From the NCBI GenBank assembly GCA_963731035.1, contig CAVSUY010000027.1, forward strand, positions 310,001-374,000: a DNA stretch of 64,000 nt. Direction: 5' to 3'. Source of the stretch: JAANXG01 sp963731035 (GTDB taxonomy: Bacteria; Pseudomonadota; Gammaproteobacteria; Arenicellales; JAANXG01). Below the pieces are notes generated by a model. It was not told the origin of the DNA. It did not search any database and saw only the letters and a program-made list of their open reading frames with translations. Position 1 is the first letter of the stretch, and every line of letters begins with the position of its first letter. Below, piece after piece: positions 23,793 to 31,373 of this stretch. A program made the position numbers and the translations under genes.

Positions 23793-25657
23793 GCCACTTT
23801 CCCCTGGTCGAGGTGGGTCAGCACAGCTTCCTCGACGTGCGACGAGGCTATCGGAAGGCCGTTGTAATGCAGGATCGAGACCAGGCGCTTGCGATCCACG
23901 TCGGTCTCCATCAGCAACATGTTCCGGAACTGGGCGTCACGGTTCTGCTCGACGACGAAGACCGTTTCGTGGTCGCGCAGGAACGCCTCCACCTCGTCGG
24001 TAAACGGAAAGCCCCGCACCCGGCAGTAGTCGAGCTCGGTGCCGTCGGCGAGAAGCTTCTTGCGGGCTTCACGCACCGCCACGTCGCACGATCCCAGCGT
24101 CAGGATCCCGCACTTGGTCGGCCTGATCTTCGAGCTGCTCTTCGGCCTGCCGGCACCCGCGTCGACCGCGGCCGGCCCGTGCACATACTCGATGACCGGA
24201 CCGGGCATGTGGCGGCGTACGGTCTCGAACTTGCGTTTCAGTCGGTCCATGACCTCCTGGTATTCCGCCGCATCCTCCGTGTAGCTGCCGTGTTTCGAAT
24301 GCCCGGAGCCGCGGGTGAAAAACGCGCCCTGAGCGTGAACCCCGGGCAGGGTGCGGAACGGGATGCCGTCGTTGTCGGGGTCCAGGTACCGCTCGAATCT
24401 GCCGGGCAGGCGTACCAGCTCGTCGGCGCTGAGCAGCTTGCCCCGGTCGGGACGGTAGTTCTCTTCCCATTTCAGCTCGGGGACCATCCACTCGTTCATA
24501 CCGATATCGAGATCAGAGACCACGAACACGGGGGTCTGGAAATGCTCGGCAAGGTCGAAGGCGCGAACCGTCAGATAGAACGCCTCGGCCGGATTCCCGG
24601 GGTACACGCAGATGTGCCGGGTATCGCCGTGCCCGGCATAGGCGCACTCCATCAGGTCGGCCTGCTGGGTGCGGGTGGGCATGCCGGTGGACGGCCCGAC
24701 TCTTTGTATATCGAACAGGACCGCCGGTATCTCGGTGTAGTAGCCAAAACTGATGAATTCGTTCATCAGGCTGATACCAGGGCCGGATGTCGGAGTGAAA
24801 GCCCGGGCACCCATCCAGCCCGCTCCCATCACCATGCCGATCGCCGCCAGCTCGTCCTCGGCCTGGAGAATCATGAACTCCCGTTCCTCCTCGTCGTTGC
24901 GACGGTATGTTTCGCAGAAGCGTTTGAAGGCATCCATCAGGCTGGTAGACGGAGTGATCGGGTACCAGGCGCCCACCGTGGCACCGGCAAACATGGCACC
25001 CAGCGCCGCCGTCGTATTGCCGTCTATGACGATATGTCCCTGGGTGAGGTTGGTGCGGCGCACGCGTAGCGGGAGCGGGCAGTCGTAATGCTCCTTCGTG
25101 TATTCGTAGCCGAGCCGTGCAGCCCGCATGTTGGCCCGCACGAGCTCCGTCTTCTTTTCGCCATAGCTCTCCTTCAGTGACGCTTCGATCACGTCCATGT
25201 CCAGATCCAGCAGCGCCGCCAGAGCACCCACGTAGGCGATATTCTTCATCAGAATACGGCCGCGCACGTCCGCGAATTCATTGTTCACCATCTCCGCCAG
25301 GGGCACGCCGATGATGTGGATATCCGCCCGGGAAAGCTCGCGGACGCGGGGCCAGGAACTGTCGTAGAGCAAATAGCCGCCCGGCGCCACCTCGGCGTGG
25401 TCCTGGGCGAAGGTCTGGGCATTCATGGCCACCATGAAGTGCACCTCGCCCGAGCGGGTGAGATCACCCGACTCCGTGACGCGGATCTCGTACCAGGTGG
25501 GCAGACCCTGGATATTGGATGGAAAATAGTTCTTACCCATCACCGGCGCACCCATGCGAAAGATTGATTTCATCAGCAGGGCGTTGGCGCTGGCCGAGCC
25601 GGTGCCATTCACGGTGGCCACCTTCAGCGTAAAATCGTTGACCCGTGCCCCCATCAT
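23789..25657 (-). CDS. korA: 2-oxoacid:ferredoxin oxidoreductase, fused gamma-alpha subunit
   Basis: The product has 622 aa. Residues 1-190 form the gamma domain (GTGSASANALLMKSIFRMG, YEIRVTESG). From about 210 is the alpha domain (YPITPSTSLMDAF, QAEDELAAIGMVMGAGWMGA, TSGPGISLMNEF). This two-domain layout matches KorA of the 2-oxoglutarate type. It overlaps korB by 4 bp and lies 50 bp after the flavo-iron-sulfur gene, forming one operon. Confidence 0.92.
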   Translation of the reverse strand: MMGARVNDFTLKVATVNGTGSASANALLMKSIFRMGAPVMGKNYFPSNIQGLPTWYEIRVTESGDLTRSGEVHFMVAMNAQTFAQDHAEVAPGGYLLYDSSWPRVRELSRADIHIIGVPLAEMVNNEFADVRGRILMKNIAYVGALAALLDLDMDVIEASLKESYGEKKTELVRANMRAARLGYEYTKEHYDCPLPLRVRRTNLTQGHIVIDGNTTAALGAMFAGATVGAWYPITPSTSLMDAFKRFCETYRRNDEEEREFMILQAEDELAAIGMVMGAGWMGARAFTPTSGPGISLMNEFISFGYYTEIPAVLFDIQRVGPSTGMPTRTQQADLMECAYAGHGDTRHICVYPGNPAEAFYLTVRAFDLAEHFQTPVFVVSDLDIGMNEWMVPELKWEENYRPDRGKLLSADELVRLPGRFERYLDPDNDGIPFRTLPGVHAQGAFFTRGSGHSKHGSYTEDAAEYQEVMDRLKRKFETVRRHMPGPVIEYVHGPAAVDAGAGRPKSSSKIRPTKCGILTLGSCDVAVREARKKLLADGTELDYCRVRGFPFTDEVEAFLRDHETVFVVEQNRDAQFRNMLLMETDVDRKRLVSILHYNGLPIASSHVEEAVLTHLDQGKVA

Positions 25658-25707
25658 GCCGCTACCTCGTCACCATAGTACGAGACTTCGGGCTGGCCGA
25701 TTCGAAT

Positions 25708-27531
25708 TCATCCGGCGTGCTTCCTCTGGACAAGCTGCGGAATCTCCTCGTCGTCAACCTTCGGCACGAAGATGTGCGAGAGTTTCATGTCCCATGCCGC
25801 CGTCGGGCAGCGTTCCGCGCACAGGCCGCAATGGATACACTGGTCTTCGTCCTTGACCATGTAGCGCCTGGTCTGGGGCAGCCTCGCGGAGACGAAAATC
25901 GGCTGGTCCGGGTTCATCGCCGGCGCTTTCAGGCGCCCTCGCACCGATTCCTCCGGCTCATCCTCGTCGATTGCCAGTATGGTCAGGCACTGGGTGGGAC
26001 AGATATCGAGACAGGCATCGCATTCGATGCACTTGTCGTTGAAGAAGATGGTCTGAATGTCGCAGTTGAGGCAGCGCTCGACCTCCACCCGCCAGTCCCC
26101 GGCGTCGAAGCCCAGTTCCACCTCTATGTCGATATTCTTGAATCGCTGTTTCAGGTCCACGTGGGGTACTGCTCGACGGGTCTCGGGGTCGTACTCGTTC
26201 GAGTAGGCCCATTCATGCAGCCCCATCTTGCAGGTGTGAACGTCCACCGCATCGGGTAGCCGGTCGGTGATGTTCCCGCCGTGCACGTACTTGTGTATCG
26301 ATATCGCCGCCTCGTGCCCATGGCGCACCGCCCAGATGATGTTCTCTGGTCCAAAAGCGGCGTCGCCGCCGAAGAACACGCCCGGCAGCGTCGACTGATA
26401 GGTCGTGCGGTCGACGACGGGGACATCCCACTGATCAAACTCGATGCCGACGTCCCGTTCCACCCACGGGAAGGCGTTCTCCTGCCCGATGGCGAAGATG
26501 ACGTCGTCCGCCGGCAGAAAGACCTCCTTCACCACCCGGCTCTTCTGGCGGCCGTCCTCGTTGTAGTATTCCAGGACCTCGAAAGTCATGCCCTTGATGG
26601 AACCGCTTTCCAGCACGAAGGCTTTGGGGGAATGGTGGGTCACGAGGTCCACGTTCTCTTCCAGCGCATCCTCCAGTTCCCAGTCAGAGGCCTTGAGCTG
26701 GGTCTTCGGCTTGCGCGCCATCACCTTGACGTCGGTGGCGCCCAGCCGCAGGGACGAGCGACAGCAGTCCATCGCCGTGTTTCCGGCACCGATGATCAGG
26801 ACCCGCTCCCCGATCCGGTCGGTGTGGTCGAAGGCCACCGACTCCAACCAGTCGATGCCGATATGCAGGTGACCCGTCCTCCCTGCCTCCTCGCGGCCGG
26901 GGCATTGGAGGTCTTTTCCGCGCGGCGCGCCCGAGCCCACGAACACGGCGTCGAAGCCCTCCTGCAGCAGCCATTTCATGGACTCCACCGGCGTGCCCAG
27001 CCTGAGGTCGGCGCCCATATCAACGATCACGTCGATCTCCTCGTCCAGAACCCTGGGCGGCAGCCGGAAGTGGGGGATGTTGGACCGCATCAGGCCCCCG
27101 GTGACGTTCAGCTTCTCGAAGATCGTCACCTCGTAGCCCAGCGGCAGCAGGTCGTTGGCCACCGTCAGGGAGGCGCAGCCGGCGCCCACGCAGGCGATCC
27201 GCTTGCCGTTCTTGGTTTGCGGGATCTCGGGCAGCCGCTCGCTGATGTCCTCCTTGTAGTCGTAGGCCACACGCTTGAGGCGGCAGATGGCAACCGGTTT
27301 CTGGCCGCCCACCCGGCCCCGCCGGCAGGCCGGCTCACAGGGCCGGTCGCAGACCCGTCCAAGGATACCCGGGAACACATTGGAGTCCCGGTTCAGCATG
27401 TAGGCATCGGTATACCGGCCCTGGGCGATCAGCCGGATGTAGCCGGGAACGTCGGTATGGGCGGGGCAGGCCCATTGGCAGTCCACAACCTTGTGGAAGT
27501 AGTCCGGATGGTAAGTATCGGTCGGTTTCAT
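25708..27531 (-). CDS. GltD-like FAD/NAD(P) oxidoreductase with ferredoxin domain
   Basis: The product has 607 aa. N-terminal cysteine-rich GltD-like region (CQWACPAHTDVPGY, CDRPCEPACRRG), FAD fold (ACVGAGCASLTVANDLLP), NAD(P) fold (LIIGAGNTAMDCCRS), and a C-terminal part with two [4Fe-4S] motifs (CIECDACLDICPTQC, CIHCGLCAERCP). This is the family of the small glutamate synthase subunit. Linked to korAB it probably transfers electrons between ferredoxin and NADP, as proposed for comparable sets in benzoate-degrading betaproteobacteria such as Thauera. It is the first gene of the operon. Confidence 0.9.
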   Translation of the reverse strand: MKPTDTYHPDYFHKVVDCQWACPAHTDVPGYIRLIAQGRYTDAYMLNRDSNVFPGILGRVCDRPCEPACRRGRVGGQKPVAICRLKRVAYDYKEDISERLPEIPQTKNGKRIACVGAGCASLTVANDLLPLGYEVTIFEKLNVTGGLMRSNIPHFRLPPRVLDEEIDVIVDMGADLRLGTPVESMKWLLQEGFDAVFVGSGAPRGKDLQCPGREEAGRTGHLHIGIDWLESVAFDHTDRIGERVLIIGAGNTAMDCCRSSLRLGATDVKVMARKPKTQLKASDWELEDALEENVDLVTHHSPKAFVLESGSIKGMTFEVLEYYNEDGRQKSRVVKEVFLPADDVIFAIGQENAFPWVERDVGIEFDQWDVPVVDRTTYQSTLPGVFFGGDAAFGPENIIWAVRHGHEAAISIHKYVHGGNITDRLPDAVDVHTCKMGLHEWAYSNEYDPETRRAVPHVDLKQRFKNIDIEVELGFDAGDWRVEVERCLNCDIQTIFFNDKCIECDACLDICPTQCLTILAIDEDEPEESVRGRLKAPAMNPDQPIFVSARLPQTRRYMVKDEDQCIHCGLCAERCPTAAWDMKLSHIFVPKVDDEEIPQLVQRKHAG

Positions 27532-27818
27532 ACCCCGTATGCAAGCCGTCGTTGCGCGGCCCTTTTCAATTAAACTTACGCCACCGCGGGCATTCTATCA
27601 AGTCCCGGAGTCACGAAGTTCGTGCCGGAGCGCGTGACCAGCGGCGCCGCCCGGGTGGTGTCGATTCCGGCAAACAGACTGGGCGGTATCCTGAAACCCC
27701 TGTCATTCGAGAGTCAGCAACAGAACCTTCGTTTTTGATGACGCGCGTCAATGTGCCTCTTGACGGAACCTGCTATTTTGGGAGATCACTTGTGCCCATC
27801 GCACTAGAGAGGACGATC

Positions 27819-28088
27819 ATGATCATTCGAGTTTATCTGCTTGCGGGCCTGCTTGCTTTGGCTCCCGTCGCCTGGGCCGACGATTGCCCGAGCCTCATGG
27901 AGGAATTCGACAACACCGTGAAGGCCACGCCCAGCGTGGACGAAGAAACGATCGTCGACGAGGACCTCCAGATTTCAGTCAAGGAAATGCGCGCCAAGGG
28001 AGAAGAAATGTACAAGCAGGGAAAAGATGCCGAATGTGTCGAGATCCTGGACAAGGCGATCGAGCTGCTCAAGGGCGAGACCGGATAG
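27819..28088 (+). CDS. Small exported protein of unknown function
   Basis: The product has 89 aa from the ATG at 27819 with GAGAGGACG just upstream. The signal peptide (MIIRVYLLAGLLALAPVAWA) is likely cleaved before DDCPSLMEEF. The mature part is acidic, about 69 aa, predominantly helical, with two cysteines (DDCPS, DAECVEI) that could form a disulfide. The end resembles a single TPR-like helix pair (EEMYKQGKDAECVEILDKAI). No family recognised. Confidence 0.75.
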   Translation: MIIRVYLLAGLLALAPVAWADDCPSLMEEFDNTVKATPSVDEETIVDEDLQISVKEMRAKGEEMYKQGKDAECVEILDKAIELLKGETG

Positions 28089-28134
28089 GGTCGAGTAACG
28101 ACGAGCCCCGGCTGCTCCACGTGCATGTTCTTCC

Positions 28135-28239
28135 CTACTCCGCAGCGTGCCAGTTGCGGGGGACAGGCTGCAGCATGCTCGCACGGTTGCCTTCGGTGTC
28201 TACGAACGACACGTACTGTCCGACCCCGGGAATCTCCAT
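28135..28239 (-). pseudogene. Relic of a glyoxalase/VOC-family C-terminus
   Basis: The 34-residue frame MEIPGVGQYVSFVDTEGNRA ends SMLQPVPRNWHAAE. It matches the last strand block of VOC-fold (glyoxalase/dioxygenase superfamily) proteins, where a PGVG-x-x-D-x-EGN pattern is common. A full VOC protein is about 120 aa and no upstream remainder is found, so it is a fragment. Confidence 0.5.
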
Positions 28240-28285
28240 TCATCGTTTTTGCCTCGCTGTCGCCCAGCCAGACGGCCCTCGGTAG

Positions 28286-28291
28286 TATAAT
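28286..28291 (+). promoter_or_regulatory. -10 element upstream of the DksA-like gene
   Basis: A perfect TATAAT lies 44 bp before the ATG at 28335, followed by the ribosome-binding sequence CCGGAGG near 28323. No convincing -35 box was found. Confidence 0.5.
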
Positions 28292-28334
28292 TTAATTGCG
28301 ATTTTCCACTTCCCGCTGAACTCCGGAGGCACCT

Positions 28335-28601
28335 ATGGCCGGTGGCTGGACCCGCGACGGGGCCATTCAAGACCAGATCGACGCCAGCGTCCAGGACGCC
28401 GTCGAGCTCGCCCGCAGTCGCCTGCCGAAAGGCGAGAGCCTCGAGCACTGCGAGGAATGCGGCGCCGATATTCCGGAGCCCCGCCGCACGGCCATCCCCG
28501 GCGTACGACTGTGCATCGGCTGCCAGTCCGAGTTGGAGCGAACGCAGACCGCTTCCACCGGCTACAATCGGCGGGGAAGCAAGGACAGTCAATTGCGCTG
28601 A
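28335..28601 (+). CDS. DksA/TraR C4-type zinc-finger protein (short)
   Basis: The product has 88 aa with a clear GGAGG ribosome-binding site. The C4 zinc finger is C-E-E-C-G-A-D-I-P followed by C-I-G-C, with PEPRRTAIPG between. It lacks the long coiled coil of true DksA, matching the small YbiI/TraR-like group. Such proteins may act on RNA polymerase. It has no operon partners. Confidence 0.88.
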   Translation: MAGGWTRDGAIQDQIDASVQDAVELARSRLPKGESLEHCEECGADIPEPRRTAIPGVRLCIGCQSELERTQTASTGYNRRGSKDSQLR

Positions 28602-28657
28602 CTAATGGCCGGCCATGCCTTGACCCAATCCGGGCGGCCGACTTACCGGACCAGCAA

Positions 28658-29311
28658 TCACTTGGACATGCTCCGGCGGTTCCGGAAATGGTTGACGTGG
28701 CGCCAGACGTACCACGCTGCCAGCGCCACGATGGCGAGCGCGATCACGACCTCGAACTTGTGCCAGTAGTGCTGGAATGCACCCAGATTGTCGCCGAACT
28801 TGATACCCACCCACACCAGCGCGTAGCACCACACCAGCGAGCCGATGAAGGTGAACATCACGAACGGCCAGAAGCGTGCCTTGAGTATCCCCGCCGGCAG
28901 GGAAATGAAGGTGCGAACCACCGGCAGCATGCGACAGATAAAGAAGGCCCAGTCTCCGTAGCGCCGCACCCAGCGCTCGGCGGTATCGAGATCCCGCTGC
29001 GTGAGCAGAAGCCAGTGCCCGTGCTTCTCCAGGAATGGCCTGCCGCCGTACCAACCCAGCCAGTACGACGGCACCGAGCCCAGCACGCAGCCCAGTGCGC
29101 CTGCCCACGCGGCCAGGTGGAAGTTCATCAATCCTTGCTGAACGTAGTATCCCGCGTAGGGCATTATCAGCTCGCTGGGCAGGGGTATGTTGCACGACTC
29201 GATAGCCATCATCAGGACCACGCCCGCGTAGCCGAGCAGGTCGACGGTGCCGTGCACGAATGCCAGCAGCCAGCCGATGACCGTGTTCACGAGAACGACT
29301 ATGAGTTGCAC
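28658..29311 (-). CDS. DedA-family integral membrane protein
   Basis: The product has 217 aa with about four to five hydrophobic segments. The DedA (SNARE-associated) signature is seen as ESCNIPLPSELIMPYAGYY, GCVLGSVPSYWLGWYGG and RMLPVVRTFISLPAGILK. DedA proteins are inner-membrane proteins of the flippase-like superfamily, implicated in membrane homeostasis and lipid transport. It overlaps nothing and lies 11 bp from the HpcH gene. Confidence 0.9.
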   Translation of the reverse strand: MQLIVVLVNTVIGWLLAFVHGTVDLLGYAGVVLMMAIESCNIPLPSELIMPYAGYYVQQGLMNFHLAAWAGALGCVLGSVPSYWLGWYGGRPFLEKHGHWLLLTQRDLDTAERWVRRYGDWAFFICRMLPVVRTFISLPAGILKARFWPFVMFTFIGSLVWCYALVWVGIKFGDNLGAFQHYWHKFEVVIALAIVALAAWYVWRHVNHFRNRRSMSK

Positions 29312-29321
29312 GTAGATTCCC

Positions 29322-30110
29322 TCATATGTCTTGCCCTGCCTTCATTCTGCTCAAGTCAGCCACGTCTTGCTCGGCCGCTTGTCGCAGCAGCAGGGTATCG
29401 GCACCGGACAGAACCAGCTGATGGCCGTTCTCATACAGACGCCGGGCATCCCAGCTGCTGAATGTTATGCACCCGAGCCATTTCCCGCCATCCAGGATCG
29501 CCCGCTCCAGCGAAGTGAAGGTCCGTACGAATTCAGCGCTGTCGAAGTCCCCCAGGGCGCCCAGAGACGCCGACAAGTCCGCGGGGCCGATGAACAGCAT
29601 GTCCAGGCCGTCCACTGCGACAATTTCCTCGATGTTCTCGACGCCCTGCCGGGATTCGATCTGGCCGATCAGCAGGAATCCCTCGTCCACGCTATCCATG
29701 TAGTCGCCAAGACTCTGACCGTATGCGCTCGCCCTGACCAGATTCGGCGCCGCTCCGCGCACCCCTTTCGGTCCGTAGCGGCAGGCCGCGACGACACCCC
29801 GGGCTTCATCGGCGGTTCGCAGATTGGGAACCATCAGGCCGGCCGGCCCGATATCCATCGCCTTCTTGATGGCATTGATGTCCGCCGAGGTGACACGTAT
29901 GAGAGGAGCACATTCATGGGCGGCTATGACTTGCAGCTGTTGAACGGCATCCATGATGGAGCCGGGGCCATGCTCGAGATCGACCATGGCGACGTCGTAG
30001 CCCGACTGCGCCATGATTTCCGTCATCAGCGGAGAAAAGGCCTCGATCCAGCAGCCGTGCAGGCGCTCACCCGAACTCAAACGCTGTTTCAGGCCAAGGG
30101 GGTTGTACAT
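29322..30110 (-). CDS. HpcH/HpaI-family aldolase
   Basis: The product has 262 aa from the ATG at 30110 (MYNPLGLKQRLSSGERLHGC). A longer frame begins at 30188 but has no family resemblance. Family motifs include VDLEHGPGSI, GPAGLMVPNLRTADEA and LFIGPADLSASLG. The acid residues after VDLEHG and the E in QIESRQGVENIEE match metal-binding and catalytic positions. It cleaves 4-hydroxy-2-oxoacids into pyruvate and an aldehyde. Confidence 0.88.
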   Translation of the reverse strand: MYNPLGLKQRLSSGERLHGCWIEAFSPLMTEIMAQSGYDVAMVDLEHGPGSIMDAVQQLQVIAAHECAPLIRVTSADINAIKKAMDIGPAGLMVPNLRTADEARGVVAACRYGPKGVRGAAPNLVRASAYGQSLGDYMDSVDEGFLLIGQIESRQGVENIEEIVAVDGLDMLFIGPADLSASLGALGDFDSAEFVRTFTSLERAILDGGKWLGCITFSSWDARRLYENGHQLVLSGADTLLLRQAAEQDVADLSRMKAGQDI

Positions 30111-30410
30111 GGAAGTCCTTCGTGTCGGGAACGGCGATGATAACAAGATTTCCCGGTCAATCCGCACCCTCCATGGACGGCTGGGCAAGCGGAGACAGTC
30201 GGATCAGGACCGGGATGCCGCCGAATCCCACCAACTCGCCGACCGCACACGCGACCACCCATCGGCGCCAGAGATCAGTACGTAGGGAAGCCATGGCGAC
30301 CGCCGGCCCACTCTCGGCAATTCAGACTAGAATTGTGTACCGGATATCTCCTGATGGCATGCCGCCGTGGGAAGACTTGTGAGTTCCTGGTACGGAGGAC
30401 AAAGAAACAG

Positions 30411-30611
30411 ATGATATGGTCGCTCAAGAACGTAACGGTGATTATCGTGTGCGCTGCCATTCTCGGGTGGTTCTTCCGTTATCAGTACGAAACCAAAACC
30501 ATCAAGGACGCCTCCTGCGTGGAACGCATCAATCGTTTCACCGGCGACCGTTGCCTGTTGTCGATCGAGGTGCCGATCTGCGCGAAGATCGTCCCGTCGC
30601 CACCCTGCTAA
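30411..30611 (+). CDS. Small single-pass membrane protein, unknown
   Basis: The product has 66 aa from the ATG at 30411, with TACGGAGGAC about 12 bp upstream. A hydrophobic segment (VTVIIVCAAILGWFF, residues 8-22) is followed by a soluble part with four cysteines (DASCVERIN, GDRCLLS, PICAKI and a C-terminal PPC). The topology suggests an inner-membrane anchor with an exported disulfide-rich domain. It is unrecognised and stands alone. Confidence 0.6.
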   Translation: MIWSLKNVTVIIVCAAILGWFFRYQYETKTIKDASCVERINRFTGDRCLLSIEVPICAKIVPSPPC

Positions 30612-30648
30612 AGGTAAACAGCCAGTACGCCCGGCGCCTCCGTGTTGT

Positions 30649-31275
30649 CTACTCCACCGGCCAGCCCGGGCGGTCCATGGTAAAGACCTCGGTCACCCGG
30701 CCGTACTCGTTGTAGCCGAGCCGGGAGATCGGCTGCAGGCGCGTGATATCGACTCTTCCTTCGACGATCACCTCGTCCGAGATATGTATCCCGACGACCT
30801 GACCGAACACCACCAGATTGGGGCTCTCCGGGTCGTCGGTCAGCAGCTCGACGACCTTCACCAGGCGGCACTCCATGTTGACCGGGCTCTCCGACATCCG
30901 CGGCGGCTTGACCAGCTCGGAAGGCGCCTCAGTCAGTGCCGCCACTTCGAATTCGTCGATATCGTGGGGCGCCGGGGTCGAAGTCAGGTTGACTTGCTCC
31001 CTGAGCCGCCAGGTCGCCAGGTTCACGACAAACTCCCCGGTGGCCTTGATGTTCGACACCGAGTCCTTGAGACCGCTGCCCTGCACGTGATTGGCGGTCG
31101 ACGCGTACATGACCTGAGGCGGCCGGTAGGCGACGGCGTTGAAGAACGAGTACGGCGCCAGGTTCACCGCGCCCTCTGCATCCACGGTGGATATCCACCC
31201 GATCGGTCTCGGCACCACGATGGCATTGAACGGGTTGGCTGCCAGGCCGTGCGATTCATCGGTGCGGTAAAACAT
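30649..31275 (-). CDS. Flavin reductase-like domain protein
   Basis: The product has 208 aa of the flavin reductase-like (flavoredoxin) fold: PRPIGWISTVDAEGAVNLAPYSFFNAVA, with PPQVMYAS and TGEFVVNLAT, the usual FMN-binding blocks. It may act as an NAD(P)H:flavin reductase or an FMN electron carrier. It precedes a large FAD/Fe-S dehydrogenase gene on the same strand, separated by about 100 bp. Confidence 0.88.
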   Translation of the reverse strand: MFYRTDESHGLAANPFNAIVVPRPIGWISTVDAEGAVNLAPYSFFNAVAYRPPQVMYASTANHVQGSGLKDSVSNIKATGEFVVNLATWRLREQVNLTSTPAPHDIDEFEVAALTEAPSELVKPPRMSESPVNMECRLVKVVELLTDDPESPNLVVFGQVVGIHISDEVIVEGRVDITRLQPISRLGYNEYGRVTEVFTMDRPGWPVE

Positions 31276-31373
31276 GGGGCGTGCTCCAGGAAAGTCGGTG
31301 AACTAATGTCGCGCGCGAATGATACGCGAGGCGAGCTTCGGGGACACCCCACCCGTCTTCCGCCGGCGGCAGA

